From NCBI RefSeq assembly GCF_026262505.1, contig NC_067206.1:18435319-18499318 (forward strand): a stretch of DNA of 64,000 nt, in the 5' to 3' direction. A program made the position numbers and the translations under genes. The notes under the pieces were generated by a model, which searched no databases, was not told the DNA's origin, and saw only the letters and a list, made by a program, of their open reading frames with translations. The DNA comes from Trichomonas vaginalis G3. Its lineage: Eukaryota; Parabasalia; Trichomonadida; Trichomonadidae. This document shows, one piece after another, positions 21,657 to 31,510 of the stretch; within the stretch, counting starts at the first letter, position 1, and each line of letters starts with the position of its first letter.

Positions 21657-23066
21657 GCATTTCTATACCATGCGTAAACTGTCATGTAAGGTGGCATGTA
21701 GTCTTTACTTTGTCCCGTTGTTTGCGTATACCCTGAAACGCGATGTGTATGGCTTCCTCCTACCTCAGTGTTACTCCAGTAACAATTTATAGCAAACTTA
21801 ACGTCCTCTTTAACATCATATCCTTTACCTTTTGTCATTCCTGACCAATCCCAAAATCTATGACTATGCAAACCTGCTTCAGATGTACTTAAATTTATGT
21901 AGTGACTGTGCGCAGGTAAATTTGCACCTGAAATCGTTTTACTTCCACCTGTTTCCTTTGAAGAGTTTGCACAATACAAAAACCTGTCGACTATTTGAGT
22001 CCAAGTTCCGAGACCAAGTACTACTTCTGGTTTGGTAGAGTTCATTGACGTGTAAATAGAACCTATAGGATATAGTGTTTGAAGTATTTCTGTCTTTAAC
22101 GTTTGAAGCTCTGTTTTGTCAGCTTTTTTATCTAACTCATCGTTAACATATGTTTTGTCAGCTTTTTTATCTAACTCATCGTTAACATATGTTTTGTCAG
22201 CTTTTTTATCTAACTCATCGTTAACATATGTTTTGTCAGCTTTGTTGTCATATAAATCTTGAGCAGTGAATTTAACTTTGTTTTCATCCTCCATGACAAA
22301 AACATTTCTACATCTAGTGTATTTCATCGTTGTTATGTCTTCATCCGATGTTAAACCTTGTGGAAAGTTAGGAGGTTTCCAATTTAATACATCCCACCAG
22401 TTCCATCAGGTTCTTCAACCGTTCCTGCAATATTTTCTATACAACAGTTGCGAAGAAATCGTGTGTATGTCCAACGTCACTTTTCCTGTTTAAGGTTTCT
22501 TGTAAGTTTGTAATATTTGCAATGGTATGTGTATGAGTCTTTTTAGAATATTCGTTTTCAGCTCTTGTCACTTCACTTGACATTTTATTGTCAACATATG
22601 TTTTGTCTGCTAGTTCAGGATGAGTATGTTCTTTCGTTGCATATGTTGCATCTGCTCTGTCATGTTCTTCTTGAACTTTTCAATGACATACTCTTTGTCA
22701 GCTTTGTTGTTAACATCTGCTTTGTTTGCATATGTTGCATCTGCTCTGTCATGTTCTTCTTGAAACTTTTTCAATGACATACTCTTTGTCAGCTTTGTTG
22801 TCAACATCTGCTTTCAAAAGAAGTTCATCTATAGGTTTCTCGTTTAAAGTTCTTTTTGTTGGATTTATACAAACAGTATGGTTCTTACTATCTTGAAACA
22901 GAAACTCGTCTGTCATTGGGTTTATCGTCAGTTTTAAGTTTCCTTCTTTCAATGACTCAGATATCTTAGAATAGTTTGAAAAGTTTGTTGTGTTCTTATT
23001 TAGAGCTTGCAAAATGAGTTGTCGGTTGTGTTGTATTTCTCTCATAGACGCTGTTTCTTTCGACAT
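21653..23066 (-). pseudogene. Phage-tail-collar-like fibre gene, broken copy
   Basis: Copy of the intact 429-codon frame at 53269-54558. Shows repeated KADKTYVNDELDK units (more of them than copy 2) and the collar-type C-terminus: YPIGSIYTSMNSTKP, LPAHSHYI, MPPYMTVYAWYRNA. About three or four breaks. Confidence 0.75.
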
Positions 23067-23084
23067 TTTTATTCTAGATAAAAT

Positions 23085-23930
23085 ATGCTTTCAATAGAAA
23101 AAGAAAATTCAAGAGTTGCTACAACTAAACCATTAGATGAACTTTTTACGAATGTCGGTCAAAAGTTTGAGACAGAGACCGTAAAGCATGAAGGCTATCG
23201 TTTTGACTACCCACTTAGATGGTTAAGAGACCCATCCGTCACAAAAGCTATTGGCTTTCGTAGAATGAAGTTCATTTCAGAAGCCATACATGGTTTCCCA
23301 TTTACGGTCGCTTTTGAAGTTCGATACTATAACAAAAAAACATACGTATGAGAAATTTGAACAGGGAAAACTTTTACAAGTGAATTTGCTTGTAAACTTA
23401 GAAACAACTCTTCAAGCTTTTCAAGAAAAAATAAACGATATCTATCTCGAATATGCAAAACAGTACAACATTGACGAAGGAAGTACCATCTCGATATTAT
23501 ATATGACAGGAAAAATGCAACTGTTAAAATCAATAGAATAGAAGACCTTGGAGAAGACGTTTATATTTCTACAAAATATAACAACTTGGCATGGTATAGA
23601 TTTTTGAGGATGTTAAATCAGCCTGCAGAATATCCAGTACACCCGAACTTTTATGAAGTCGAAAACCCTAATGGAACATATGAAAATGTTTTCGACCCAG
23701 ATGCTATTATAGTTCATGCTTCATTTTCTGGTGCACAAAACTCTTTTTTATGCTTGGCAAATGACTTTTACGAAAAACCTACAAAGCTATATGAACCACC
23801 GAGTGGAAGTATTTCAGACTTTCAAGTATGGTTTACAACAGATGGAAGAAAGAGAATAATTCCATTATACCATGCGTTTTACTTAGAACTTAGTTTCATA
23901 TACAACTACTATCGAACGGTAAAAATATAA
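23085..23930 (+). pseudogene. Broken copy of the 282-residue conserved protein
   Basis: Equivalent of the open frame at 54577-55425. Starts 18 bp from the divergent fibre gene. About two breaks. Function unknown; candidate structural protein. Confidence 0.65.
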
Positions 23931-23934
23931 CTTT

Positions 23935-24177
23935 TTAATACGGTTGAGGTGTTGGATTTGGTTGCCAACTAGACTGTGGTGCAGGTTCAGGCTGTTGTAT
24001 AACAGGAGCTTGTTCTTCTGGTTCAGGGTCTTTAGGTATAATACCAACGAACTGACCTACTCTTTTACCAATATTTTTGACTCCGTTCCAAATTCCTTTT
24101 CCTACGGTTTTGACGCCATTCCATATACCTCTTCCAACATTTCGAAAGAAGTTTCCTATCTTACTGAAGAAACCCAT
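23935..24177 (-). CDS. Small amphipathic Gly/Trp protein (80 residues)
   Basis: Reads MGFFSKIGNFFRNVGRGIWN then GVKTVGKGIWNGVKNIGKRV. This is a repeated 11-residue amphipathic pattern with Gly, Trp, Phe on one face and Lys/Arg on the other. A Pro/Gln/Glu-rich tail follows. Such peptides insert into or disrupt membranes; a role in entry like adenovirus pVI is possible but inferred. Convergent with the 282-residue gene, four bases between stops. Looks whole in this copy. Confidence 0.5.
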   Translation of the reverse strand: MGFFSKIGNFFRNVGRGIWNGVKTVGKGIWNGVKNIGKRVGQFVGIIPKDPEPEEQAPVIQQPEPAPQSSWQPNPTPQPY

Positions 24178-24195
24178 TTTACTATATGTAAAAAT

Positions 24196-24558
24196 CTAAT
24201 GTCCACCTAGTCTCTTACGTTTCCTGTTGAGTTCCATAGCATTCTTTAACTGGAGCTCATACATTCTGTTTCTCCTCTGGTAGAAAACATACTCTGGGTC
24301 AACTCCTGTGTTCGCGTCATCTGCATAGAGTTGTTTATATCCCACTTCAGGGTTTGTATAAAACTCTTTCCATCTCATATTTGCATACCATGGTGGCAAA
24401 CCTAACGCAGCGTCATTTGACATGGCAGTTTGCATTTGTACATCTGTTGGCACTTGACCATAGTTTGCCATTGCAGTTTGTACTCGAACTTCATTTGGAA
24501 TATTCTCTGGGTTTGGTTGTCCAGGTTGCTGTGCATTCGCTAAGTTCTGTGCGTCCAT
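24196..24558 (-). CDS. Conserved Polinton protein, 120 residues, unknown
   Basis: Open from ATG 24558. Contains a duplicated motif (VRVQTAMANYGQVPTDVQMQ then TAMSNDAALG), an aromatic segment (LPPWYANMRWKEFY) and a basic C-terminus (RNRMYELQLKNAMELNRKRK). Follows the amphipathic gene by 18 bp on the same strand. Function unknown; basic tail suggests nucleic-acid contact. Looks whole. Confidence 0.5.
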   Translation of the reverse strand: MDAQNLANAQQPGQPNPENIPNEVRVQTAMANYGQVPTDVQMQTAMSNDAALGLPPWYANMRWKEFYTNPEVGYKQLYADDANTGVDPEYVFYQRRNRMYELQLKNAMELNRKRKRLGGH

Positions 24559-24581
24559 TTAATATTAGATAAAAATATCTC

Positions 24582-24713
24582 TTACGAGTACATATGCTGA
24601 ACATTTGCAGGCATCGGTTCATCTTCATATTCTCTATATCTTTCTGCCACGTCAAATAAGTAAATGACACAATGGAAAAAACCTAAAACTAACAATCCGA
24701 TTTCAAACCACAT
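24582..24713 (-). CDS. 43-residue single-pass membrane protein
   Basis: Short frame beginning MWFEIGLLVLGFFHCVIYLF. The hydrophobic segment at residues 4-21 is followed by an acidic tail (REYEDEPMPA). Its start overlaps the end of the methyltransferase frame by 25 bases. In copy 2 the matching sequence forms the 3' end of the methyltransferase open frame. It could be an independent small protein or a C-terminal anchor. Confidence 0.4.
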   Translation of the reverse strand: MWFEIGLLVLGFFHCVIYLFDVAERYREYEDEPMPANVQHMYS

Positions 24714-25516
24714 TTACTTACTAATAAAATTTCTTTATTGTGACACTTTCTCCAGTTTATAGGACCTCTCTCATATTCTATCTTATCGTATCTAAAATCA
24801 TAGTCATGTATGTCCTCTAACCATCTCATAACACTTTCCAAACCACTTTTATCGGATGTAAAGTAAAAGCATGGATGGTTATGTAAAACGTCTAAAGTTT
24901 CTAAAGAGTCTCTCAAAGTCCAGTCTACTTGGTATTGAAAATCCCATGTGTTATAGAACGGTGGGTCCACTATAAAGAAAACATTTTCCTTGTCTTTATA
25001 TTTTTCATACAAATCTGTCCAATGACATCTCACAAACTCTATACCCTCAATATATTTTTCTATGTCCTCTTTGAAAACATTTGTATAGTTAAGATATAAA
25101 ACTTTTGACATAAGTGTTTCAATGTCATGAACTCTTATAGAACCACTATATAATAGTCTAGCAGATATACTATCCCAGTCTATATATTCTGCTTTTTTCA
25201 AAACCTCTCTCACAATATTTTTCTTATCTAATGGTATACGTTCCATCTTACCTATAGGTATCTTTTCTTTTAACTCTTTCAATATATTGTTTGTGTCTGG
25301 AATATGTTTGAGACGGTCCATATAGTTGTCGAAGTCATTGCATATAATCTTTGAGTCAGGAAATACAGTATGGCACAAATGAGATATATAGAAACTTCCA
25401 CCGAACAAATCTACAAATGTTAGACCATTCGGTAGTTTCTTAAGTTCTCTCAATATAATATCTTTACATCTACTCTTATTTCCAAAGAACGGTAACGGTG
25501 GTTTTGTAAAATTCAT
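24689..25516 (-). CDS. Dam-like (D12 class) DNA N6-adenine methyltransferase
   Basis: 275 residues from ATG 25516; longer N-terminal extensions of the frame run into the inverted repeat and are ignored. The order of motifs is that of D12-class adenine methylases. PPLPFFGNKS is at the N-terminus, then FVDLFGGSFYI (S-adenosylmethionine-binding motif I), a helical target-recognition region, then VFFIVDPPFYNT (catalytic DPPF, a DPPY variant). It should transfer a methyl group to adenine N6 in DNA. Trichomonas DNA is known to carry 6-methyladenine, so element-borne enzymes may contribute. Last gene before the right inverted repeat in both copies. Confidence 0.8.
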   Translation of the reverse strand: MNFTKPPLPFFGNKSRCKDIILRELKKLPNGLTFVDLFGGSFYISHLCHTVFPDSKIICNDFDNYMDRLKHIPDTNNILKELKEKIPIGKMERIPLDKKNIVREVLKKAEYIDWDSISARLLYSGSIRVHDIETLMSKVLYLNYTNVFKEDIEKYIEGIEFVRCHWTDLYEKYKDKENVFFIVDPPFYNTWDFQYQVDWTLRDSLETLDVLHNHPCFYFTSDKSGLESVMRWLEDIHDYDFRYDKIEYERGPINWRKCHNKEILLVSKCGLKSDC

Positions 25517-25558
25517 TTTATATATATAATAAAAATGTTTTTTCCTGAAAAGTGACAG

Positions 25559-26587
25559 AAAAGCGGCTTTTGACAGACGTTTTATTGTGACTTCTTCGTA
25601 AAGACTTTGTTGAGATTTCTTCGTAAATGAGTGTAAATGACCCAAAAATATATTTTAGGGTAGAAGGGTATATCTAACCTCTTTTCTAACCTCATTTCTA
25701 CCCTCTTGAATTTTCATGAATTTCTTCGTAAAGACTTTGTTAAGACTTCTTCGTAAAGACTTTGTTGAGACTTCTTCGTAAATGAGTGTAAATGACCCAA
25801 AAATATATTTTAGGGTAGAAGGGTATATCTAACCTCTTTTCTAACCTCTTTTCTACCCTCTTGAATTTTCATGAATTTCTTCGTAAAGACTTTGTTAAGA
25901 CTTCTTCGTAAAGACTTTGTTAAGACTTCTTCGTAAAGACTTTGTCAAGACTTCATCGTAAAGACTTTGTTGAGATTTCTTCGTAAATGACCCTAGTAGT
26001 ATATTTTGGTGTAAATTTCATGAAAATTCAAGAGGGTAGAAAAGAGGTTAGAAAAGAGGTTAGATATACCCTTCTACCCTAAAATATATTTTTGGTGTAA
26101 ATTTCATGAAAATTCAAGAGGGTAGAAAAGAGGTTAGAAAAGAGGTTAGATATACCCTTCTACCCTAAAATATATTTTTGGTGTAAATTTCATGAAAATT
26201 CAAGAGGTTAGAAAAGAGGTTAGATATACCCTTCTACCCTAAAATATATTTTTGGTGTAAATTTCATGAAAATTCAAGAGGGTAGAAAAGAGGTTAGAAA
26301 AGAGGTTAGATATACCCTTCTACCCTAAAAATATTTTTTGTCTGATTTTACGAAGAAGTCTTGACAAAACATTTACGAAGAAGTCTTGACAAAACATTTA
26401 CGAAGAAGTCTTGACAAAACATGAAAACATATATAATTTGTGAAAAGCTCCTGGAAGACCTCCGAATAAAAACTTCATTTATGTGGGCTAGAGGGCGCAA
26501 CGCGCCTGGAAGCCCTCCGAATAAAAACTTCATTTATACTAAACATCTTCAGGGCTAGAAGGCACGAAGTGCCTGGAAGCCCCACTA

Positions 26588-26621
<34 letters not shown>
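25559..26621. repeat. Right terminal inverted repeat of Polinton copy 1
   Basis: Reverse complement of 2687-3771: the same tandem units, the palindromes GGCACGAAGTGCC and GGGCGCAACGCGCC, and a closing T-run of about 32. The match looks almost perfect by eye. Confidence 0.9.
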
Positions 26622-26625
<4 letters not shown>

Positions 26626-28024
26626 GTAGGGGTAATTTTAGCTAAAAGTGACACACCTCTAAAAATAATACACCCGTGAAGGGTGTGATTACTGATCGGT
26701 AATTTCGGCAGTTTAGAATTTAAAATTTTTTATGGAACTGTTGCGAATTTCATAAAGAATTTAAGGAATATAAGCAAAGATTTGAATCAAAATCTTAGAC
26801 CTAAGCCGCTCGATTCGCTCGCGGCTTCCGCGAATTACAGATCAGCAAAGATTTGAATCAAAATCTTCGAACTAAGCCGATCGCTTCGCTCGCGGCTTTC
26901 TTTATTATTTTAAATTTGCATATTTCCATCAAAAGTTCATAAGGTAAAAAATTTCGTTTATATTATTGCAAAATAAAATCTTCATTATCAAAATAATATT
27001 AAATAATAATATAATATAATTTATAAACAACTATTATTTAATAAAGTTTAATTGCCAAGGTTCATCTAATTTTTTGATTTTTAATGTTTTATGAATTTTA
27101 TTTATCATGTATATATCTAATGAAGATTATATATGTAGAAGATAAGTACCTTAATATGTACGTAAATTTTAATGAAATTTATACAACATTATAAAAATTT
27201 ATGAATAAAAACTTGATATAAAATAACATTTTATTTTTACTAAGAAAAAAAAGGGTTTTGATAATAAATTTATTTTATTTCGAAAAAGTAGCAATAATCG
27301 TAAAAGGGTATTAATAGGCTTGCTAAAGTAACTAATTTTAGCTGTCAAATACTTTTGTATTTTGAAGTAAATTAGTATAAATTTGTTTTTACTTTTATTT
27401 CGAAAAAGTAGCAATAATCGTAAAAGGGTATTAATAGGCTTGCTAAAGTAACTAATTTTAGCTGTCAAATACTTTTGTATTTTGAAGTAAATTAGTATAA
27501 ATTTGTTTTTACTTTTATTTCGAAAAAGTAACAATAATCGTAAAAGGGTATTGATAGGCTTGCTAAAGTAACTAATTTTAGCTGTCAAATACTTTTGTAT
27601 TTTGAAGTAAATTAGTATAAATTTGATATTATTTTAACTCCCTTTGAAAACCTCAATTTTCCATACAGAGGGAACGGGAATAGCATCCAATATTCCCTGA
27701 GAATGGTTGCGCATTCTCAGTTCCCTCTATATTTCGAACGAAGCTCTCATCGGTCTTTTTTTTTAATAATAAACGTTTTTTTTCCCCTGTCACTTTTAGC
27801 TAAAATTTGGGTTTGCCTTCAGCTGTAACTCGAGTATACGATAGGTCAAATCTTTTTTATCCCTTGGAAACCAGAGTAAATCATTAATATATTAGAACAT
27901 CTCAATAAAATAGTATTCATCGAAATTCTTTATACGATGAAGAATGACTCGAAAATTCAAGGAAAAATTGTGGTCCCAGACCACATTTTGAAGGAGATAT
28001 CGTTTAAAAATTCATTCTGTTCTG
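26622..28024. other. Repeat-rich spacer between elements, no gene seen
   Basis: Opens with the right TAGAGT duplication. Contains a 19-bp inverted pair, ATTTTAGCTAAAAGTGACA at 26634-26652 and its complement near 27787-27806. It also has two direct copies of a 48-bp unit ending CGCTCGCGGCTT (26795-26900), a 123-bp tandem repeat, and nested hairpins at 27660-27735 (GAGGGAAC...GTTCCCTC enclosing CTGAGAATGG...CATTCTCAG). The inverted pair could be the ends of a 1.17-kb non-autonomous transposon. Confidence 0.6.
27255..27625. repeat. 123-bp tandem repeat, three copies
   Basis: Three nearly identical units starting near 27269, 27392 and 27515 (TTATTTCGAAAAAGTAGCAA...). Because 123 is a multiple of three, a 129-codon frame appears on the minus strand; I regard it as an artefact of the period. 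Confidence 0.85.
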
Positions 28025-28267
28025 ATGGAAAAAGTAATCGCCTTCATGGCAACCCCGATCTTTAAGGAGCTGCAAGCGCACCTTAACTCTGGTTATCTCT
28101 CTCGAGAGCAATTGGATCTGGTTTTAATGAGAGTTGCAGGAGATTCATACACTACCATCCAACGCCATTTTGGTATTGGTCGTTCCACTCTCTCAAGGGC
28201 TATTATGAGAACTGCGGGAATATATCAAATTTTACCACTGTCAGAAAAATTTAGTAAATTTTGCTAA
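28025..28267 (+). pseudogene. Transposase N-terminal helix-turn-helix fragment
   Basis: ATG at 28025. SREQLDLVLMRVAGDSYTTI followed by QRHFGIGRSTLSRAI is a Psq/pipsqueak-like helix-turn-helix of the type that opens DDE_1 (pogo/Tigger/jerky) transposases. The frame ends after 80 residues. The catalytic remnant of the same family lies at 30854-31510 on the same strand, so the two probably belong to one DNA transposon split by the hairpin array. That link is inferred. Confidence 0.55.
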
Positions 28268-28904
28268 CAAAAAATGGTAAGGTAACGGAAAAGTCTTTAA
28301 ATATTCTATATATATCCATGATCTTTTGCAGGTAGAAGCAGCAATATAATGCGCTATTATCTATATATTCAAACATAGCACTTACAAAAAAGTTCAAGTT
28401 ATATCTTTTAATTAACAACAAATATTGAGTTATTGGATGAAAACACAGTGTGCGCATATTTTTCGAGTGTACAAAAATTATTTTATATGTGTGTTATTTG
28501 AATATCTCATGGTTTTATAGTCGCAATTAATTATATGAGACAAAATATGTGTGTTTGAACTATTTCTATATATGCATGTGATTTTTCTATAGGAGCACTG
28601 TTAGTGTATGTGTGTGTTTATGAAAAAAAGAGTATGTTTGAAAATTATGATAATCAAATTTCTCAAAAAGACGCAATTCTTAATGGGGAATAATAAGCTT
28701 ATAGTAACAAAACACATATTGAAAGATCATTAGTTGAAACTAAAATTTTACTCATCAGTATAATCTGATTCATAAAATTTATCTGTAATATTATGTGTAT
28801 GAATTTTTTTCAAAGAGGTAGTTATAAGTATTGAGTTATATTTGTAGTTTATTGTTGAAAATATTGGACTTGAGATTTATTATATGAAATTTAAAGTAAA
28901 AATA
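28268..28904. other. AT-rich DNA, no gene seen
   Basis: Stop-rich in all frames; no repeat or RNA gene recognised. Probably decayed transposon or inserted intergenic DNA. Confidence 0.5.
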
Positions 28905-30340
28905 AATATAGCAGACCTTCATTGTGAAGGCCTACTATGTTAATGTATAAAAAGCCTATTTTCTTTTGGTTTTGAATGGGGCCATCAAAACAATTTGACG
29001 GCCGCGTTGAAAACTAAAAGCAAGTAGTCTTTTGTATGTATTCTATTTAAAATATTCGGTTTACTTTGTTTGAAACTCGATTTTTCAGGTAGTGCCAAAA
29101 TTCAGAAGCATTACCTGAAAAAACAAGCTCCAAACAAAGTAAATATCGAATGGCAGCCACATAGTTATATGTGGCTGCCATTATTTTGTAAAATTTTCGT
29201 ATTTATGAGGATTTTGAAATTTGGTCGCCTATCTGATAAAGATAGGCGACCACTATAATATAAGAATGTTTTTAACAGCCCTATTTGAGTTTGTTCATAA
29301 ACTCAAATAGGGCTGGGAGTGGCCAGATTCGGAGAACGAATAAGCCATTCCAAATCAAATTTACAAAAAGTGACGATGATCATAAATAATCGTTATTTCA
29401 ATAAAAATATTCTTAATAGCAAGGCCATATTATGAATCTTACGATTTTAAACTCCTTTCTTGAAAAGCTTTCACTTTGTAGCAAGAATGTCACATTCGAA
29501 ATTCATTTTCTCAGAGCCAAGTTCCTCGACGGTCGTCCTCATTAGGAATGATCCGAGAGGAACTTGGCTCTTCATGAAACTCACAGCTCTGGCCTTTCCT
29601 GAAGCCAGAGCTTCGCAAACCATCCTCGGGGCCGGTTTCCTCAAAGACCGCCCTGATTCGGGGCGGCCGGAGAGGAATCCAGTCCCGAGAGAACCTTTAT
29701 ACGAAGCTCTGGCCTTAGGAATGGCTAGAGCCTGCAAAATTCATCCTCAGGGCCGAGTTTTGCGATGATCGTCGATCATGTCGACGGTCTCGCAAGAACT
29801 CGGCCCTGAAAGACATACAGATACAGGCTCTGGCCTTAGCAAAGGCCAGAGCTTCGTTTTAAATACTCAGGGCCGGCTTCCCCAAATGCCGCCCTTATCC
29901 CGGGCGGCAGGAGCGGAATCCGGCCGTGGGACAATTACAAAACGAAGCTCTGGCCTCTGAAGAGGTCAGAGCCTGACAATTTAATAATCAGGGTGGAAAT
30001 GCAAAGATGATGCCGGAAGGAGCGCCCAGACCGGTCAGAAGCGCTCCTTCCGGCACCAGAAAGACTAGAAGGGGGCCCTGACCTTGAGAAAGGACCCCCT
30101 TCCCGGTCTTTCTGGCGAACTTTGCTTCGCATTGCGAGTGTCTGCTGCGAATCCGGGGCTGAGCAGCAGACACTCGCAATCATATGTCGCGGCAAGTGCA
30201 ACTGCGGTGCCAGAATGCACTTGCCGCGACAATTGCGAAATGCAAAGATGATGCTGGAAGGAGTGGCAATACTGGCAAAAGCCACTCCTTCTGGCACCAG
30301 AAAGACTAGAAGGGGGCCCTGACCTTGAGAAAGGACCCCT
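28905..30340. repeat. Array of about 18 consecutive hairpins, GC-rich
   Basis: Head-to-tail imperfect palindromes of 25-85 bp with almost no spacer. Examples: 29059-29142, 29151-29180 (GGCAGCCACATA/TATGTGGCTGCC), 29223-29251, 29276-29315, 29513-29571 (AGAGCCAAGTTCCTC). From 29580 on, an AGCTCTGGCC hairpin alternates with CAGGGCCG-stem hairpins about four times. Then come GGAGCGC, GGGGGCCCT, TGTCTGCTGC and TGCACTTGCCGCGACA stems. GC content is far above the surroundings. Frames read across it are artefacts. Same architecture as the arrays at 57405-57712 and 58336-58645. Confidence 0.85.
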
Positions 30341-30853
30341 TCACTCTCTTTTCTCTAAAATTCACAACTTAAATCTCTGATTCTTTGTTATATTCCCAAC
30401 TCCACACTATCTCCAACTTCTACTAACAAATACTAACCAAAGGGACATATAAAAAACATATATTATCGATTCTCCCTCTTTGATGCAAATCACATTCTTA
30501 ACTCATACATCTAATTTATTCAAACAAATATCTCAACCATAATCAAAAAGGCAAACCTTATTAATACCTTAAATATTCAACCTGTTTCCCCTAATCTCAA
30601 AATTTGATAGGTTATATAACGAGTCAACATCCGCGAAAAACGAATAGATGCTCATACACACAAGGTTAAGACAAATGCCGCTGTGATTATGGCTCCAGAT
30701 ATATCCAGTGGCGAAATAGCGATTTTGGCAGAAAAAAAATGGAAAATTTTTGAACGATAAGAAAAAAATGGAACCGACCCAAACAATGTCATGTTGGCCA
30801 GGAAATATAGGGTTCTGACAACAGGCCGCAATAGGCCTGTTCGCCCTTAGAGA
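30341..30853. other. Decayed transposon interior, no intact gene
   Basis: AT-rich, then from about 30600 somewhat more balanced sequence leading into the DDE_1 remnant. Probably diverged upstream transposase coding DNA, but I cannot align a motif with confidence. Confidence 0.4.
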
Positions 30854-31510
30854 TTGCACCTGTCACACCTAACAGGCTGCTTCACGATCTTCGGGGATGG
30901 AACGATAATGAAACCGATGATTATCATTCCTCGCAAGAAAACTCTTGATGAAGGCTTAGAAGGACTCGACGCCTTCTTCGTTATGTTGCAATCCGGTTGG
31001 ATCAATACACAACTGTTCTTGTACTACTGTATCCTTTTCATAGTTGAGGTGCAGGCAAGAAGGGCGACAATGAACCCTATGGATGCACAAGAACCATTTC
31101 TCTTGATAGTTGACGGGCACGGTTCAAGATGCAACTATTTGACTCTTCGCTTTCTTGAACTTTTTAATATTGATCTCCTTATTTTGCCAGGGCATACGTC
31201 CCACATCCTTCAGCCATTGGATGTGGGCATATTTTCGCCCCTCAAGGCAGAATGGAAAAGAATGTTTGATAGGAGTTGCATTCGTATCGATGCAACAGGC
31301 CATATCATTCAAGCTGCGAACTATACAGCAAAGGAACTGCGGTATTTAATGATTACTGCCTTTTTGGATGCAATTGCATTCGCATGTACACCTACCAACA
31401 TTAAATCTGCTTTCCAGGCGACAGGATTGCATCCAGTAGATCCGTTTCGCCCTTTATTCCGATGCGTGTTATCGTGCAAAGGGAGAACTTTATCAGTAGC
31501 AAGTGGTTAA
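30854..31510 (+). pseudogene. DDE_1 (pogo/Tigger-like) transposase catalytic fragment
   Basis: Plain DNA-transposon remnant. The frame opens without an ATG. It contains GCFTIFGDGTIMKPMIIIPR (the strand after the first catalytic Asp), FLLIVDGHGSRCN (second Asp) and LPGHTSHILQPLDVGIFSPL (third catalytic region), the signature of DDE_1 endonucleases. The N-terminal half of the enzyme, including the first Asp, is missing here. The frame stops at 31510 and neighbouring frames continue briefly to 31653, so the C-terminus is also damaged. Non-functional. Confidence 0.75.

Larger units (their letters stand above)
2687..26621. mobile_element. Polinton/Maverick element, copy 1 (about 23.9 kb, broken)
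   Basis: Self-synthesising-transposon family element bounded by long inverted repeats and a 6-bp duplication. Parts from left to right: 1091-residue-type protein, capsid-like protein, penton-like protein, SF3 helicase, packaging ATPase, a cargo zone with KilA-N genes and an HNH endonuclease, integrase, phage-fibre-like protein, small amphipathic proteins and an adenine methyltransferase. No PolB gene is recognisable in this copy. Most long genes are broken, with roughly 30-40 breaks overall. Its two inverted repeats look almost identical to each other by eye, which suggests a fairly recent insertion. Part of the apparent decay could therefore be poor sequence quality rather than age. Confidence 0.9.

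Noticed and set aside
27199-27588. 129-codon minus-strand frame with three identical 41-residue blocks
   Set aside because: Caused by the 123-bp tandem repeat period being divisible by three; strongly AT-driven composition.
29460-30322. Several overlapping frames of 60-120 codons in the GC-rich block
   Set aside because: They follow the symmetry of the hairpin array, appear on both strands, and have no domain character.
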